This document shows, one piece after another, positions 38,970-52,400 of a stretch of DNA of 64,000 bases. The notes under the pieces are model-generated. The model had not been told where the DNA came from. It saw only the letters and a program-made list of their open reading frames with translations, and made no database searches. This DNA comes from Bryum argenteum (taxonomy: Eukaryota > Streptophyta > Bryopsida > Bryales > Bryaceae): NCBI GenBank assembly GCA_037043015.1, contig CM073327.1, forward strand, positions 18,334,727 through 18,398,726, in the 5' to 3' direction. Within the stretch, counting starts at the first letter, position 1; each line of letters begins with the position of its first letter. Position numbers and translations under genes: made by a program.

Positions 38970-41940
38970 ACAAAGGCAAGTGAATAATGAATAAATATTG
39001 TGGATATGGTATTAACAAGTAATGTTTATGAGTGCCTACAAATACCCTATCACAAATTTAAGTTGGAAACAATATGACATTGGAATCCATCCTAGAAAGC
39101 CAAATGTACATACATCACATCGCATATAGTTTGAGTATGAATTTGAAAAGTGCAATACTTACTATTTGTGACCGCGATGCATTGTGCTTCTTGCATTTGG
39201 ATGGCCATCTTCAGAGCCGGAGATATTCTTTGTTATGTCCCATTCTACACCTTCTTCAAGTGATCGTTCCCCCAAAAGAAAATCATCAATCCGTGATGTA
39301 GGAATGCGAGCTTCTTTGCACGATACAAACTTCCCCTCCCCGGTTTGGATAGCATCATGCCAAATGATATCATGACGGGAGAACGGGTGTGGAGGGGTAC
39401 TTTGAACCGCCGAAACTTGAGTCATTTTTGAATACCTTATTTTGCATAAAAACATGACACTAGATTAAGAAAAATGTAGAGCATATCAATATATTCCAAA
39501 AGAAACATAGGCATGTGCAATTTGAAGTATCAATTATATGTGTTATAACTACAATTATCATGTGTTAGGACAATATCATATCAACTACAATACCCTATCT
39601 TACCTTACCAACAATCAGTACACACCTTAACATTGTTACAATACCCTATCATACCATATTCACAATGGGTGCACACATTCAGTTGTTGCATGTCTAGGTG
39701 TAATGCTGTTCACGACCGAGAGTGATGCGAGCAATACCGGCGCACTAGTGCTCGAACACAAAGAGGTCAAGTTTGTTGTGGCTTCGACATTTAAAGCAGG
39801 TTTAGGATTTGAATCCCACAGCGTAGTCGGCCACCTAAACCAGTCCGCTATTGCGGAATGAATTGCCAAATACCTCCATCTGCACAAATACCGAAAGAGC
39901 ATATACGTTTTGCGAGACTGAGTTGAAGATGAAGCGCCGGAGTTGAGCGGAGCCGCAATGGAGGCTGTGGAGCGGGTGGCGGCGCCGGGCTCAGGAGAGG
40001 AGGACAGCAGCGATGAAGAAAAGCAACGTCAACGGGGAGCGAACAGGCAGCGGACGGGCAGGGCAGGGGCCCGCGGCTGTCGGGCAGGGCAGCGGCAGTC
40101 GCAGGATGAAGCTCTGGATGGACAGGGGTATGGGTTCCGTCGGCTTGGTAGCTGCCACGAACCCTTACCCGTTGGATGATATTTATTGTTGTCCCTTGAA
40201 CTTACCTTCCAACTCTAATTTTCATTTGGTGTAAATTTAATGTAGCACAATCAATGCGAGCCGTCATATGCTAACTTTTGATTTCCTTTCGCCACCTGCT
40301 GCCACCGCATGAGCATCGCCACCGCATGAGCACCGCTCAACACACCGCTCCAGTGAGTTCTATTACTCATTTTTGTTTCTCATGTGGTCTGATTAGCCTG
40401 ATTTTGGCGTTATGCTGCGGCGTGTCGTGGGCTGTTCGTGTTGTTCGTATTGCGGATGGAACGGAGCTGTGATTGAGGAGGACGAGCGACCGCATTCACG
40501 ATCGGCGACTGTTCGAGGTGAAGGCATACACACACACCCATCGTCTGTTTAGTTGCCTCATGCACAATCTGCACTCACTGTACTTGAATGTCCAACTTCT
40601 AAGCCGTTGCAAAAACAGTCACCTTGAGAATGATTGCACCAAATTCAATTCATGTCTGTGATTTCCTCGCTTAGACCGTCTTCGTAGATGTCCCTGAGTC
40701 AGAATGTTCACTCTATCATTAACTTGAGCACATTTGAAATCATTGTCTGCTTTATGCTTATGCAATCTACTCACTTGGAACGGAAAAACTTAAGTACGTA
40801 CCTGGAATCTGAAATTAAGAAAGAATATGGGTGATCTCATATTCAAATACTTCCTGAGTGTCCAGAGATTAATGATGAGGATCCCAATGAATATATGGAC
40901 GTTGGGTTAAACTCGTCTAATATATATTATGGGGTCAAATGATCAAGAATCCTTATATAATGTATCATAGAACTTCAAACTATCATTTTGAAACATAATG
41001 AACGTGCAGGTTGCTTTGGGAAGAGCCTCTTGTAAGTGAGTTCATGCACGCCAATGCTAATCTCATGATGAGTACGACCAGCAGAACCTGAGTGGGGCAT
41101 TGGGAACTCAGACTACCAAACGAAACGTACACCACCAACGTCGCAGTAGGTCGGTGATCGAGCCACTCCATTGCCCCTTCCTTGCGACTGGTAAATCCTT
41201 GCATTGCCTCCAAAAAGATATAGAAAGTATTTTTTTGTTTCATGTATATCTTTTGATTATTCAATTCATTTGCTACTAAATCTCCAATCATGCCATTCAT
41301 TCTTTATTGTTTTTAATACCTTCTCACTTGCATGTGGGATGTTTTTGTGCCTCAGATTTGAAATTTAGATTGAAGTTGTTTATGCACATTCAAGACGTTG
41401 CTCAAATCGATAGGCTGGTCTTTACAACTTACGTGCACTTTGGCTCAATCAAATACTTGTGGCTTTGAACAAGTAAGATTTGAACCCACGGTCCAGTTTA
41501 GAGTACACTGAACGGATCTTTTCATGAAATTCACAGTGGTCAGAATCACATGAGTATCTCAAAGTAATACATAGTTTCAAGTAATTTGTTTTCCTTTAGC
41601 TTCTTGATCAATGTGTAGGAGTTTGACTTTAGGGATAGCTTTGGAGGGCACTAAAATAGCCAAACTTTCTTGAATGTTTATAAATTTCTTTCATCTCAGA
41701 AGAGAGATTGATCGTAAATATATGCACGTTCAACCTCTTTCAATGCTATAATTAGAACACCAAAAGCTTGAAAACAATAAAAAGGCGAGCTATGCTTCTA
41801 TCGAGTTTGTTAAATATTGCATATTATCACACCAATAGATAGTCTCATGTGTGTTCTTTTGTTACATGTAGAAGGTCAAAGTGAGGAAAAGTATGATATC
41901 TTCCAACCGAGGTATCCATTTGAAGTATAAACCATACGAT
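38970..41940. other. Mixed non-coding stretch right of Element I
   Basis: No supported gene. A minus-strand fragment at 39,455-39,162 (IIWHDAIQTGEGKFV) reads like protein but is not recognised. 39,900-40,180 is a GC-rich patch with an unconvincing ORF. Confidence 0.4.
39795..39865 (-). repeat. Possible tRNA-derived SINE head
   Basis: Minus strand shows an A-box-like TGGTTTAGGTGG followed some 20 bp later by the B-box-like GGGATTCAAATCC. No flanking duplication was identified, so this is weak. Confidence 0.3.
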
Positions 41941-42022
41941 TAAGTTGTATTCTTCTCCTCTATTTCTTCTAAATTTTTTATTTTTATTTATTTTTACTCA
42001 TTTCACATGTAAATTTTTCCAG

Positions 42023-43557
42023 ATGGATCGCCCACCACTTGCCGAAATTCCACCCAACAAACCGCCCCGAAGTCTTCAACAAGTCAACACCCTTGCCTCT
42101 CGCAAGAGTGTCATTTCTTGGATGATTGAAGACGAAGCATTGCATGGACCAACCGGACTCAACACCCGTACCATTTCGATATTTCCAAAGCACTTCCGTG
42201 GTAAACGCTCTGCAAACCTAATAAAAGCAAAGTTGTTGGTGGCGGCAACGAGACAATTTCAGTAGAGAAGATGTGAACGACACAACCCAATACTCTTGCA
42301 GCCGAAGTCAACTTGGCATAAGAAAACGTCATTCTCCTAAATCACAACAAGGCCGTGGCAAGAAAAGGAGTGATTGGGTACAATATTTGTATCCTAAATT
42401 GCTTGAGGCTTTCGACCGCTTCAAAAAATCAGGTGTCAAACTTTCATCCAAACTGCTTGGTGAGTTGGCCCTTTCTATTCTCGTGGCCCCTGATTCTATT
42501 TTCGCCAACCGCTCAGTTGATCCCAAAGACAATGTCTTGTTAACTAACAAGATAACCAGCAGTTGGATCACTCAGTTTATGGACACCCAGAACATTGTTC
42601 TCTTATCTCAACTGGGCCGCTTGACTTGCAGCCCTGAAAAGGAAATGCAAATTGAAATGAAAATTGCATTTAATTTCATTTAGGAATCTTACAAAGAGGT
42701 TTTGCATCTCAGGAATTCAATGAGAATCTCATGGAAAACCTAGATGAAACCCATTTCGTTGTCAATTTTAACAATGGAAGAACTTAAGGGGAGACACAAC
42801 TGTCAAATATGCTGAAGTTGTGTCCGGAGGGGAGTCAATGGCCATGGTTGTCCGTATTTGAGGTGGACGTCGTGCCACAATAGAAGCTCCTATGCTCATT
42901 TTTTCAAATGAAAATAGGAGCTATCCAATACGGGGTGTACTTGATGACATTCCCGGGGTTTTCTATAGAACAGGCCCCAAAGGTTGGATGGATCAAGCCA
43001 TCCTTCTTGAATATTTTTCTGAACCTTGTACATATCAAGCCGATCTTCATAACCGCATGAAAATCATATGGCTTGATAATTGTAGCAGCCATGCTATGAC
43101 CCCTGCATTGTCTACTGTCCTAGTTGCCAAAAATACTATTCTCAAGTATTTGCCTCCATGTTCTACTCACCTGTGCGAACCAGGAGATACGTTTTTGATT
43201 TCTAAAATCAAGGATGCATGGACAAGGCGTTGGGAGGCGAAGAAAATAGAACTGATACAGCAGAATGCTTGGCAAAATACACCCTAGGCGGATGGTCAAT
43301 GGCCAAGAAAGTCAACAAACCTTGGTAAACGTTTCTTTCTCCAGTTAGCAGCGGATAGTGTAGAAGATGTAAACCAACAGGTGGATTCTGATAACATTTC
43401 CTATGCTAGGAAAGCAATGATTTGTTGTGGCTTATTGTTAGGGCTTGATGGTTCTTGGAGAGTGGGACAATTGTTTCCACATCTCCAAGAAATTATTGCA
43501 AAACATTTGCAATATTTCCAAGGAGAAAGGGTGCCCTTTCTCAATATGCCAATTTAA
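42023..43557 (+). pseudogene. pogo-like (DDE_1) transposase relic
   Basis: Fragments in order: an N-terminal part (MDRPPLAEIPPNKPP); a helix-turn-helix-type region (LYPKLLEAFDRFKKSG, ITSSWITQFMD); the first catalytic Asp in NLDETHFVVNF; the second in IIWLDNCSSHAMTP followed by LKYLPPCSTHLCEP; and a C-terminal part (YARKAMICCGLLLGLD, LFPHLQEIIAKHL). The DNCSSH..LPP-x-STH..P pattern is that of the DDE_1 transposases of the Tc1/mariner-pogo group. At least three frameshifts or stops break it (near 42,265, 42,790 and 43,288). Terminal repeats were not located. Confidence 0.75.
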
Positions 43558-43862
43558 AGACACTTTTGAGTATTTTGCTTTGCTTTTGTGTTAACTGCTA
43601 TATCTAGTAATCTGTATATTTAGACTGCTGCTATAATTAGCAGTTCATATATAGTTCTTGTTTTCATTCAATTTCCATATGTACACACACAATTATTGAT
43701 TTCAAGTATTTTATCCAATTTTTACATCTTGGTTCCATCAAACACTAAATGTACTCTTGTAAAATGTTGAAGTGCCTAAATTTTACTGCAAAACAAATAT
43801 AGTGTTAGATTTCTCATTTATTGATCTAACATTAACTTGAAAAATTAGAATTAGTGTTGTGG

Positions 43863-43895
43863 TTGATAATTAGTGTATCCAACACTAATTATCAA
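43863..43895. repeat. Perfect 14-bp inverted repeat
   Basis: TTGATAATTAGTGT, a 5-base loop, then ACACTAATTATCAA. Related TAGTGTTAGAT/ACACTAAT motifs lie at 43,800 and at 30,220-30,265. May be part of a palindromic MITE. Confidence 0.6.
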
Positions 43896-44122
43896 ATTTA
43901 GTGTAGTGGACTTAAGGGTTAAGTACACAACAACTACTTATTTTTTGCAACTCGGTAGGCCCCCATGGAGTGAAATAAACTCCTACTTTTACATATAGAC
44001 AACTACAAGTGGGAACACGGCTTTAGTTTGACTAGTAAGAGTAAGTAAGAGTAGACATGTGGCTTGGACACAGACGGTAGCAAAGGGGTTTGATCATCTG
44101 ACCCCCTTGCCCCACTTGGTGG

Positions 44123-44492
44123 TTAACCCTTAAACGCCCTTGGGGTCTGAAATGGGCAGCCCAAAATTGGATCACAGCATCTTTTGGACTTGGGCATCAT
44201 GAATAGTGCACTTTTTGAACTTGGGCATTGTGAATGAAACAATCAATGATGAGCTTGCAACCTCCTACAAAGTTATGTACCAACCCAACCTACCTACCAT
44301 AATCCTTTCAAAGCACAAAATCACTCATACAAATTGTGATTTGAATTGTCAAATCTCACTTTTTCAATGCATTAGAAGAAGGTGACCAATTTGACATCAA
44401 AATATAAGTGAAAAGTTGAGTACAGTGAGAGCTACAGGGAAGATTCTGTTGGAATCAAGCCCCTCGGGCTTGCTCAGGCGTTTAAGGGTTAA
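44123..44492 (+). mobile_element. piggyBac-type MITE, copy 1
   Basis: TTAA, then CCCTTAAACGCC at the left end and GGCGTTTAAGGG, then TTAA at the right end. A TTAA duplication with CCC-initial termini is the piggyBac signature. The 362-bp interior has no gene. An inverted copy lies at 47,393-47,761. Confidence 0.85.
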
Positions 44493-46255
44493 TGATTCAT
44501 ACGAGCTCGACCATGTAGCTGCATGCGATTTGGATGCCAAGGCTATAATCTGTGATGGGTGCTTGCTTCAACCCCTAAATTTCATTGTGTTTTTGAAAGC
44601 TTGAAACTTCAAAGTTGCAATTTTTGACTTCTATGAACTTTTAAGTGTATAATCTGTACAGATTTATCTTACCTTTATTAGACTTCTAACCATGAGATCT
44701 TGTAATTGAGCCTACTTGTAGTAACATTTTTAATAAATAATCATTGATGTTAAATATTTGCAAGATCGTAATTTTCAAATTTAGTATTATTTTTTTTTGG
44801 AAAGTCATGGTATCTATTATGCATATGGGCAAATGAAGATTGTTATCAAAACATTTTGGTCATATCTTTTCCATGTGGATAACTAAGTTGGGTATGCTCA
44901 TGCAAAATTTCGAAGACTCATTATGCTTTTTGATCTTCATGCAAATCATTTTCTAGAAGAAGGCCTAAAAACAATAATATAGTAAGATATTTATCACATT
45001 AGATAATCTTGTTTCAAGAAAAAAATAAACAATGAGTAGGTTCCTTTGTGAGTTTTTAAAAAAGAATTAGGAAAATAAATACTTACTGGAAAAAAATTTA
45101 AACCTCGAAATTTGATATGTTTTGAAACAATTTTATTAGGAGATTATTAAAAACTTTGAAGCCTCCACTTATAAATTCTTAAGAATGCCCCCTTATGATT
45201 TTTTTAACTTGGGTCAATTGAAAATATAAAGAGGAATTTTGATATAGACATATTACTAAAATATTAAAGTTAAAAATTTCAAGAATAAGAAATTTTATTC
45301 ACCCCGACTTGGAGTGTGAGACTATGATGTTTCATATCTCCTAATCAACATTCTTCTTTTCTCAGGAATTACCTTCTCATAAAATGTTTTTGCTTTTCTT
45401 ACACTTCCAAAAAATTTGGAAATTAGAAAATGAAATTAGATGCTTCATTAAGGTGATCATAATTCCATGAAACTACTTTTGAATTTGAATGTAGTTAGGG
45501 TTAAGAGAGGGAGTTAGGAGGGAACCAAGGTCTTATCACAATTAGGTAATAAATAAAGTGAAAATACAAAGTGTATATTTAGGAAAGTGAGATATTCTTT
45601 AGGAAAACTTGAATTCCTAAATGGGCCTGAAGACTCTGGAATACAAAACCTCGAGACATAACACATAAAAACGAAACCTCAAAACTAAGCCTCCTCTGCA
45701 ACCAATTTTGGTAGTCAACCAAATTATCGGAATGCAATAAGACCATGGCTACTAAAAAGAGCCGTGGCCTCTTCCCCTTTTAAATCCTACCTCTATTCAA
45801 CCCCTAAATGCACGAGATGATGAATTTGATCCTCTAGGATGACAACTTTAAAGTATGGAAAGTCATACCTTCGTCATCCGGACTTTGTTATTGACAAAAT
45901 TTGTTGGGTTGCATTCCAATGAAATTTACTTTCTTGTGGCAAAAACCTTATCCCAATTCAAGATTTTATATATTCTCTTGTGACAATTCCATTAGGTTTT
46001 GTACTTGAAAACATGTGGCATGTTTCACTATTCCAATCTTTTATTTTGAATCAATTTTTTTTTCCCCCCATAATTTCTTTCGCACAAGTGTGATCTCAAG
46101 GTGATTTCCAACAACATTTTAGTTCAAAGTTCTTTAATCCAAATACTTTTGGTATTAGGAAAAATATGTATTGGTAAAGATATTGGTATTATTGCAATGA
46201 CATTTTTTACAATGAGAAAAGTGAAATAATGGGTGAATCTCTATAATTATCTCCT
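44493..46255. other. AT-rich intergenic stretch
   Basis: No gene, repeat array or RNA gene recognised. Confidence 0.4.
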
Positions 46256-47203
46256 TTAACCCTTTCATGACCACTCCTGTTTTGGAAGTCGAGGTTTTTT
46301 TGAGGTGTCTGGATGTATTTTGGAATGCATCGAACAAATGAAGGGTCAAAATTAAGATCCGACCGTATAAACGTGTAGTGAACTTCATATACATGCTAGT
46401 GACCAAACATGGGTCTGATCTACCGTATGAACTAGAGTATTATGATGTTCCGAGTCAAGTGTAGTACATAGCGTATACATGACCTCGAAGCTTTTTACTA
46501 GAATTAGAGACCAGAATATCCAGATTTGGGCAAAACACATGTGGTCAATATCGTAGAGAGTTTGAAGATCTATCGAACAACACCATGAGCGTTGCATTTT
46601 GAGCATTTCTGAAACTTAAATTGTGAAAAAAGACCAAGAACCCAGTTCCTTGTATACGGTAGCGTACGAGAAATACATGAAATATCGTAGCAAATATGGT
46701 CAGATTGAAAAATCAGACATGGTCACATTCATCAAACGCTGAGCCTTGACGTAGAATCAGTGTGCAAACAACATGTGGTTGATTCTTTTTGGGGAGGATT
46801 TCAGGTTGTACAAACGTATACGCTTTGATAGACGGTGTTGGGTTGCCAAAAGAAATCAACTCTTCTTTTGTCGCCGGAGCCAATTGAGTAGTACCCCATG
46901 TTCCCATGTTCCCAAGGGACCCTTAGAATTGGTGTCATGTGTCCTCGATAGCCGTATTTCGTGAATCTTTCTCACTTCTTTCCTGACGAGCTACCGTATC
47001 GCATACTCATCACCATGTATAGTCAGCTCTACCAGGCGGAGTACGAGTCCAAATGCATCGTTGTTTTGTGTAGTAGATCTAGTACACACTCCTCTTCCGG
47101 CGTTGTTCTCTAACATTTTGCTCTTTCTACACAGATTCTACTCAATCATGGAATAACCACACTTCAACGACCATATTTGGTTGATTGGTCATGAAAGGGT
47201 TAA
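46256..47203. mobile_element. piggyBac-type MITE, second family (948 bp)
   Basis: TTAA + CCCTTTCATGACC at the left and GGTCATGAAAGGG + TTAA at the right: perfect 13-bp inverted termini. No transposase; interior non-coding. Confidence 0.8.
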
Positions 47204-47392
47204 GCACAGTTGGATCTCAACTTTGTTGTTTGGGATGGATTTCAAATAGAGTCTAATTTTAGCGGTAGAATCCATGATCCAATCAAAAGAGTTTTGAAGG
47301 TAAAGCATAGATTTGAGTGCTAGAGGTTTAGTTTTGGACAATCTTTCCTTTCTAAACTTCTAAACAGTTTTATCCATTGCAAGGGTATTCCT

Positions 47393-47761
47393 TAACCCTT
47401 AAACGCCCGAGCAAGCCCAAGGGGCTTGATTCCAACAGAATCTTCCCTGTAGCTCTCATTGTACTCAACGTTTTACTTATATTTTGATGTCAAACTGGTC
47501 ACCTTCTTCTGATGCATTCAAAAAGTGAATTTTCACAATTCAAATCACAATTTGTATGAATGATTTTGTGGTTTGAAAGGATTGTGGTAGGTAGGTTGGG
47601 GTGGTACATAACCTTGTAGGAGGTTGCAAGCTCATCATTGATTGGTCCATTCATGATGCCCAAGTTCAAAAAGTGCACTATTCATGATGCCCAAGTCCAA
47701 AAGATGTTGTGATCCAATTTTGGGTTGCCCGTTTTAGACCCCAAGGGCGTTTAAGGGTTAA
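47393..47761 (-). mobile_element. piggyBac-type MITE, copy 2 (inverted)
   Basis: Same termini and TTAA flanks as 44,123-44,492, in opposite orientation with high similarity throughout. The two copies form a 3-kb-spaced inverted pair. Confidence 0.85.
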
Positions 47762-48151
47762 GCCAAGAATTTTTTTTGCCGTGTTCTTTTGGTATAAGGA
47801 TGTTTTTGAGATGTGTGTAAACAACTTTCTAGTTGATGATTTTTTGATTGCAATCGGTTTGTTGGTAGTATTTCCACTTTGCAGTGAAAATGATGCAATT
47901 TTGTAGTTTTTTGAGAGTACTAATACGTTGTGATCTTGCATTCTAAAAGGTCTCAGGACTCAAATTTTGGTTCACATGGTTTACAATAAGTCTATTACAA
48001 GTTTGTACAGTTGAGATCTAAAGAGCTTGCCTTTTTTCAAAATTGTGTTTTCTTGGCTAAAAATTGTTCAGGGGTCAAGGTTGCAGTGGAAGGCAGAAGA
48101 GTTGTGAGTACACTTCCAGTGTGTTGGATCGAGGCCCTACATTCTGCGTGG

Positions 48152-48536
48152 TATACCGACATAGATAGATAGATAGAAACTCCGGTCCCTTTTTAAGGGG
48201 CCGGCGTGAATGAAGTGTCCGTTCGTAATGCTAATATCCCGATGGCCACCGGACAAGGGGAAATTGGAACAATACTACTTCCCCCTCTCGAGGGTGGACA
48301 CTATAACTACGCTAGTTTCTAGCCTAGTTAGAAGTGCCTTGAAGATACTTGACATAGTATCCCCCCCAAGGACTTTGAGGTACCCATACAACAAGGTCCA
48401 AGGACCCCCCACAATAGTTGGGTGGACTATAGTGGTGAGCACCACGCCGGCATGGGGAATGGAACCCACGACCTCCTCATTGGGGGCCTAAGCCCTAACC
48501 ACCAAGCCAAGGCTTGTGGTGCCTTATACCGACATA
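48152..48536 (-). mobile_element. tRNA-derived SINE with 12-bp target duplication
   Basis: Flanked by TATACCGACATA (48,152-48,163 and 48,525-48,536). On the minus strand the head begins GCCTTGGCTTGGTGGTTAGG, a pol III A box, followed by a B box in GTGGGTTCCATTCC (48,456-48,470). The 3' end is a (TATC)n tail next to the second duplication. The body is about 361 bp, a usual SINE length. Confidence 0.85.
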
Positions 48537-48539
48537 CAC

Positions 48540-49444
48540 GAGAACTGAGGACCTCATCCGAGCTTGTCCTTCACGTGATCTCGTCTGCAGCACTAACATG
48601 CTTGATCCTTCACTTTACAGGATATTTGAAGTATAGCCTTGGAATCGTCGTACAGTACAGGTGACGCCTGATTGGGCGGGGGGGTGACCCAAGGAACATT
48701 TCACTTTGGTTGGGGGTTCTCACATGTTCTGGTAACTTACCTGTGCGAGGGTGTGAGGGAGCGAGAGTTGCGATCCCTGTTCCGAACACGTCCCACGGCA
48801 TCATCCTTTGGGCTGTCAACAGCCGTGAGCATCGTTAAACCCTAACTCTCCTTTCTTTTCACTTTTGCTGCTGCCACTGCGATCAGGTCTGCTCTCGCTC
48901 ATGGCCAAATGCCTGATCTTCCATCTGCACAGCATGTGTGATCACGACGGGCATGTCCCTCTTCTCTCTTAATCTCTTCCCTTGCCCGCTTTGTCTTTCT
49001 TTCGCACCAATTTCCGCGTGCATTATCGCCCGCATTCCCGCTCTGCCGCGTCTCCTCCTCCTATCCATTGTTTCAATCCTTTCCTCTCCACCGTCTGTCT
49101 GTACGTCTTGTCTTGTCTGTCTGATTAGTTGTCCTTTGCTTCCAACAGCGCTCCATTCTGCCCCTTCACTTACCTTAGGTTTTCGTTTCGGATGATATTT
49201 TGAGGTCGATCCTTCCTCTCAGGTGCTCTTTCTCGCGCCACATTGCGCTGTTCGCGTCATCACGATGAGCTGTTTTCGTTTCTCGTTCTTAGAGTCATGA
49301 GTGCTATTTCTTCTTATATGAAATTCATTCATCTCAGCGTTCCTTGCTTCTTCCTGTGGCTCCGCGAGGCTTAATTTAGGTTTTTTCGAGTCGGTCTTGC
49401 AGTTCGATTCTAAGACACGCGACAGTTCATCGGAGGTTGGATCG
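48540..49444 (+). promoter_or_regulatory. Upstream region and probable 5' UTR of the RNA-binding protein gene
   Basis: Pyrimidine-rich, CT-tract-containing sequence, denser than the flanking repeats. No TATA box was pinned down and the transcription start is unknown. Confidence 0.4.
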
Positions 49445-52400
49445 ATGGGGCGCACTCCAGGCAGAGGTCGCGGACGGTTTCGGGGTAGAGGTCGTGGCAG
49501 GGCAGCTACCACTGTTGCAGCTCCCGCAGCTGAAGCCGAGCTTGGAGCTCAAGAGCAAGACTCACCACTTCCCACAGCTTTGAAGGCCAATGGTCCCTCC
49601 ACTCTTGTGCTCGTTAGTGGGGGCGAATCTTCGGTTTCAATGGATACAACTGAAGCGGTGGACGGGAATGCTATTGAACCAGAGCCAAGTATGGAAGCGA
49701 TTAGAGCCCGTCATTCTGTTTCTGAGGACGGGGTTGCAGAGGAACAGCGTGGCAGTGAAAGTTTAGGATTGGGTGATACGTCGAATAAAGTTGCTGGCAA
49801 TGGTTCTGTTGCTCCAGTGGAATTCCCTGCTGCAGGCCTTGAGGACTTGGAGAAGGTAGCAGCTGAGGAAAGGATGAGTGCTGACACGGCTGGTGGCGAG
49901 AACACGGCTGAAGGTGTCGGAATCGTAGTAGCAGTAGTATCCGATGTTAATGGTTTGGAAGCGGCGGTTGAAGCTCCCTCCTATGAGGGCCACTCGAAGA
50001 TTGAAACCTCTGCTGTCACCGCACATGTAATAACTCCTCCCTCTTTACCACACAAGCCAAGACCACTTGTGTTACCACACGACGTTATCAAAGATATTGT
50101 ACCTCGAAGCCAGGAGGTAAACGAGAGTCTCGCAGTTGAATTCTTGAAAATGGAGCAAACAGAAGTGGTCCTCAGTGCCTCTATCGAATCGAGCTCATTG
50201 TCAGCAGCGCGTATGGAGAATGTCGCCAAAGATTCATTGGAAAGGCCTGCATTCTTAGTGCCTATTTCTACGGATACCCTCCATGTTAAGAGTGAGGCGA
50301 TAGAGAACCCTGCGAAGTTGGAAAGCGGCGGTGTAAAATCGGAATTGGAAGGCGATGAGCAGAAAGAAAAACATGTAGCTGAGGACTCGAGATCTGTGAA
50401 ACTAGAAACAACACTCGAGAACTCGAACCTCGATCTTTCAGATCACAAGTTTGACAAAGATAACGAAGCTCCACCTAACGATGCTGGAGATGCTAGTAAC
50501 CGAGCTGAGAAGAGTTTTGAGTGGGAACTGGATTATACGCTAGGTGAGCAGAACGACGAAGACTTCTCTCGGCGTAGTGTTGATGCTGTTGACTGCTTCT
50601 CCTAACATGCCCAGAACTACATTCTTGGTACTCTGTCATCTTATATGGTAGACTTTCCGAACGTTCATGCGAAAAAACTCCTGTTGCTGTATATAATGTA
50701 TTTGTGACAGATTCTTACTCACTTATATTGTGGTTGTTATAGGTATGACGCATGGGACTGAGAAGCAGTATCAGGAGCAAGACGATGATAGAGACCGAGA
50801 CAGAGACTTTGAGAATTCCAAGGAGTTGAGTGGGGAGGGGGCAGAGGATGATTCTGAGGCACAACACTCGTTCCCGTTATCAGAGAGAAGGAAGCACAAG
50901 AGAATGGAGGTCTATGTCGGCGGACTTGACAAGGATGTAAGTGAAGAAGATCTGAGGTCTTTGTTCGAGAAAGCTGGGGAGGTGGTACAGGTCCGATTGA
51001 TGAGGAACCTTCAGACTGGCAGGAACAAAGGCTATGCTTTCATTCGCTACGCCTCTGCTGCCATGGCCAAACGTGCTGCAGAAGAGTTGGTAAATATCGA
51101 GGTACGGCTTCCATTCCGTGAATCTAGTGAGTTGCTAGGCTGCATGCTGGCATCTATATATTCTATACCTAGGTTGGTATACGAGAGCGGCTTAACCTGA
51201 TACTGGATCTAATTTTTGTATTTTATGTTCAATCAAGTTAATCTATTTATCAAGTTGCTGCTTTTCGTTTTGTCAAAGAGCTAGTGTATAGTGAAGTCAG
51301 ATGACGAAGTATATAGAAGTATTCAGGAGGATAGAGGAAACTCACATCCTTGCGATTCCCTTAGAATATGACTTCTTTTTGACGCTGAACTAGTGGCATC
51401 GCTAACTTTTCTTCGACTGTCATGCTCTAATTCAGCACAATTATTCTTCTTTTATACAGATTCGGGGACGAGAATGCACAGTTAAGCTCAGCGAGGAAAA
51501 TGATACTTTACACCTTGGAAATATTAACAAGTCGTGGAACAAAGAGATGGTGAGTGCAGGCTTTGATGCATGACTTGTATGCGAAGAAGATTGAGTGCTT
51601 TGCACGCTTATTTGTTTCCAAATTATAGCTTCCTGACACCAACAAGAAAGGTTGGGAGAAGAACTTGATGACCGGGTTTTATTGACCTTGCGCGTCTCTT
51701 TATTCCAGGTGTTGGAGACCCTAAACAGATTGAATATCGAAAATATAGAGGAGTTGACACTGATGGACGACGCACAGGTTGAGGGTGTTAATCGTGGGTT
51801 TGCCTTCATCGAGTTCGGGACGCACGAGGATGCTTTAGAGGCTTCCCGAAAGTTGCAACAGCCAGATGCGATCTTTGGAACTGATCGTTCAGCGAAAGTG
51901 AGATGGGCACAGCCTCTTTATGAACCGGACGAAGAGACTATGTCTCAAGTAAGTAGTGTACATGATTTGTATGTAATATTTGTTTTACCTGCCGTTGGTG
52001 GCCTTTGTTTAGTATGGGGGTCTTCTCTGCAGATTTTGTCTTTTTAGGTACTTTGTTGAAATTGAATAAAACTTGGCAGGTAAAATCTGTATTTGTGGAT
52101 GGAATTCCTCCTACCTGGGAGGAAGAAAAGATTAGGGAGCATTTCGGCAAGTTTGGTGAGATTGAGAGCATTGTGCTAGCTCGTAACATGTCATCCGCCA
52201 AGCGGAAGGACTTTGGCTTCGTGAATTACATGGAACGGGATGCTGCATTGGCTTGTATCAATGTTATGAACAATATTGAAATTATTGATGGAGATGCCAA
52301 GGTACGTCATTTTTGCATCCTTGGTTGATCAAAGTGCAATTTCGGTTTTTAGGGGTTACCTTCCGGCGCTCTCTCTCTGACTGGCTTCATATTCGCAGTT

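Noticed and set aside
39943-40234. Gene in the GC-rich patch near 40 kb
   Set aside because: Short Arg/Gly/Gln-rich ORFs in two overlapping frames, no recognisable motif, no homologous partner in the window.
41440-41500. tRNA gene or SINE (GGGTTCAAATC on the minus strand)
   Set aside because: A B-box-like string alone; no A box at proper distance, no cloverleaf and no flanking duplication seen.
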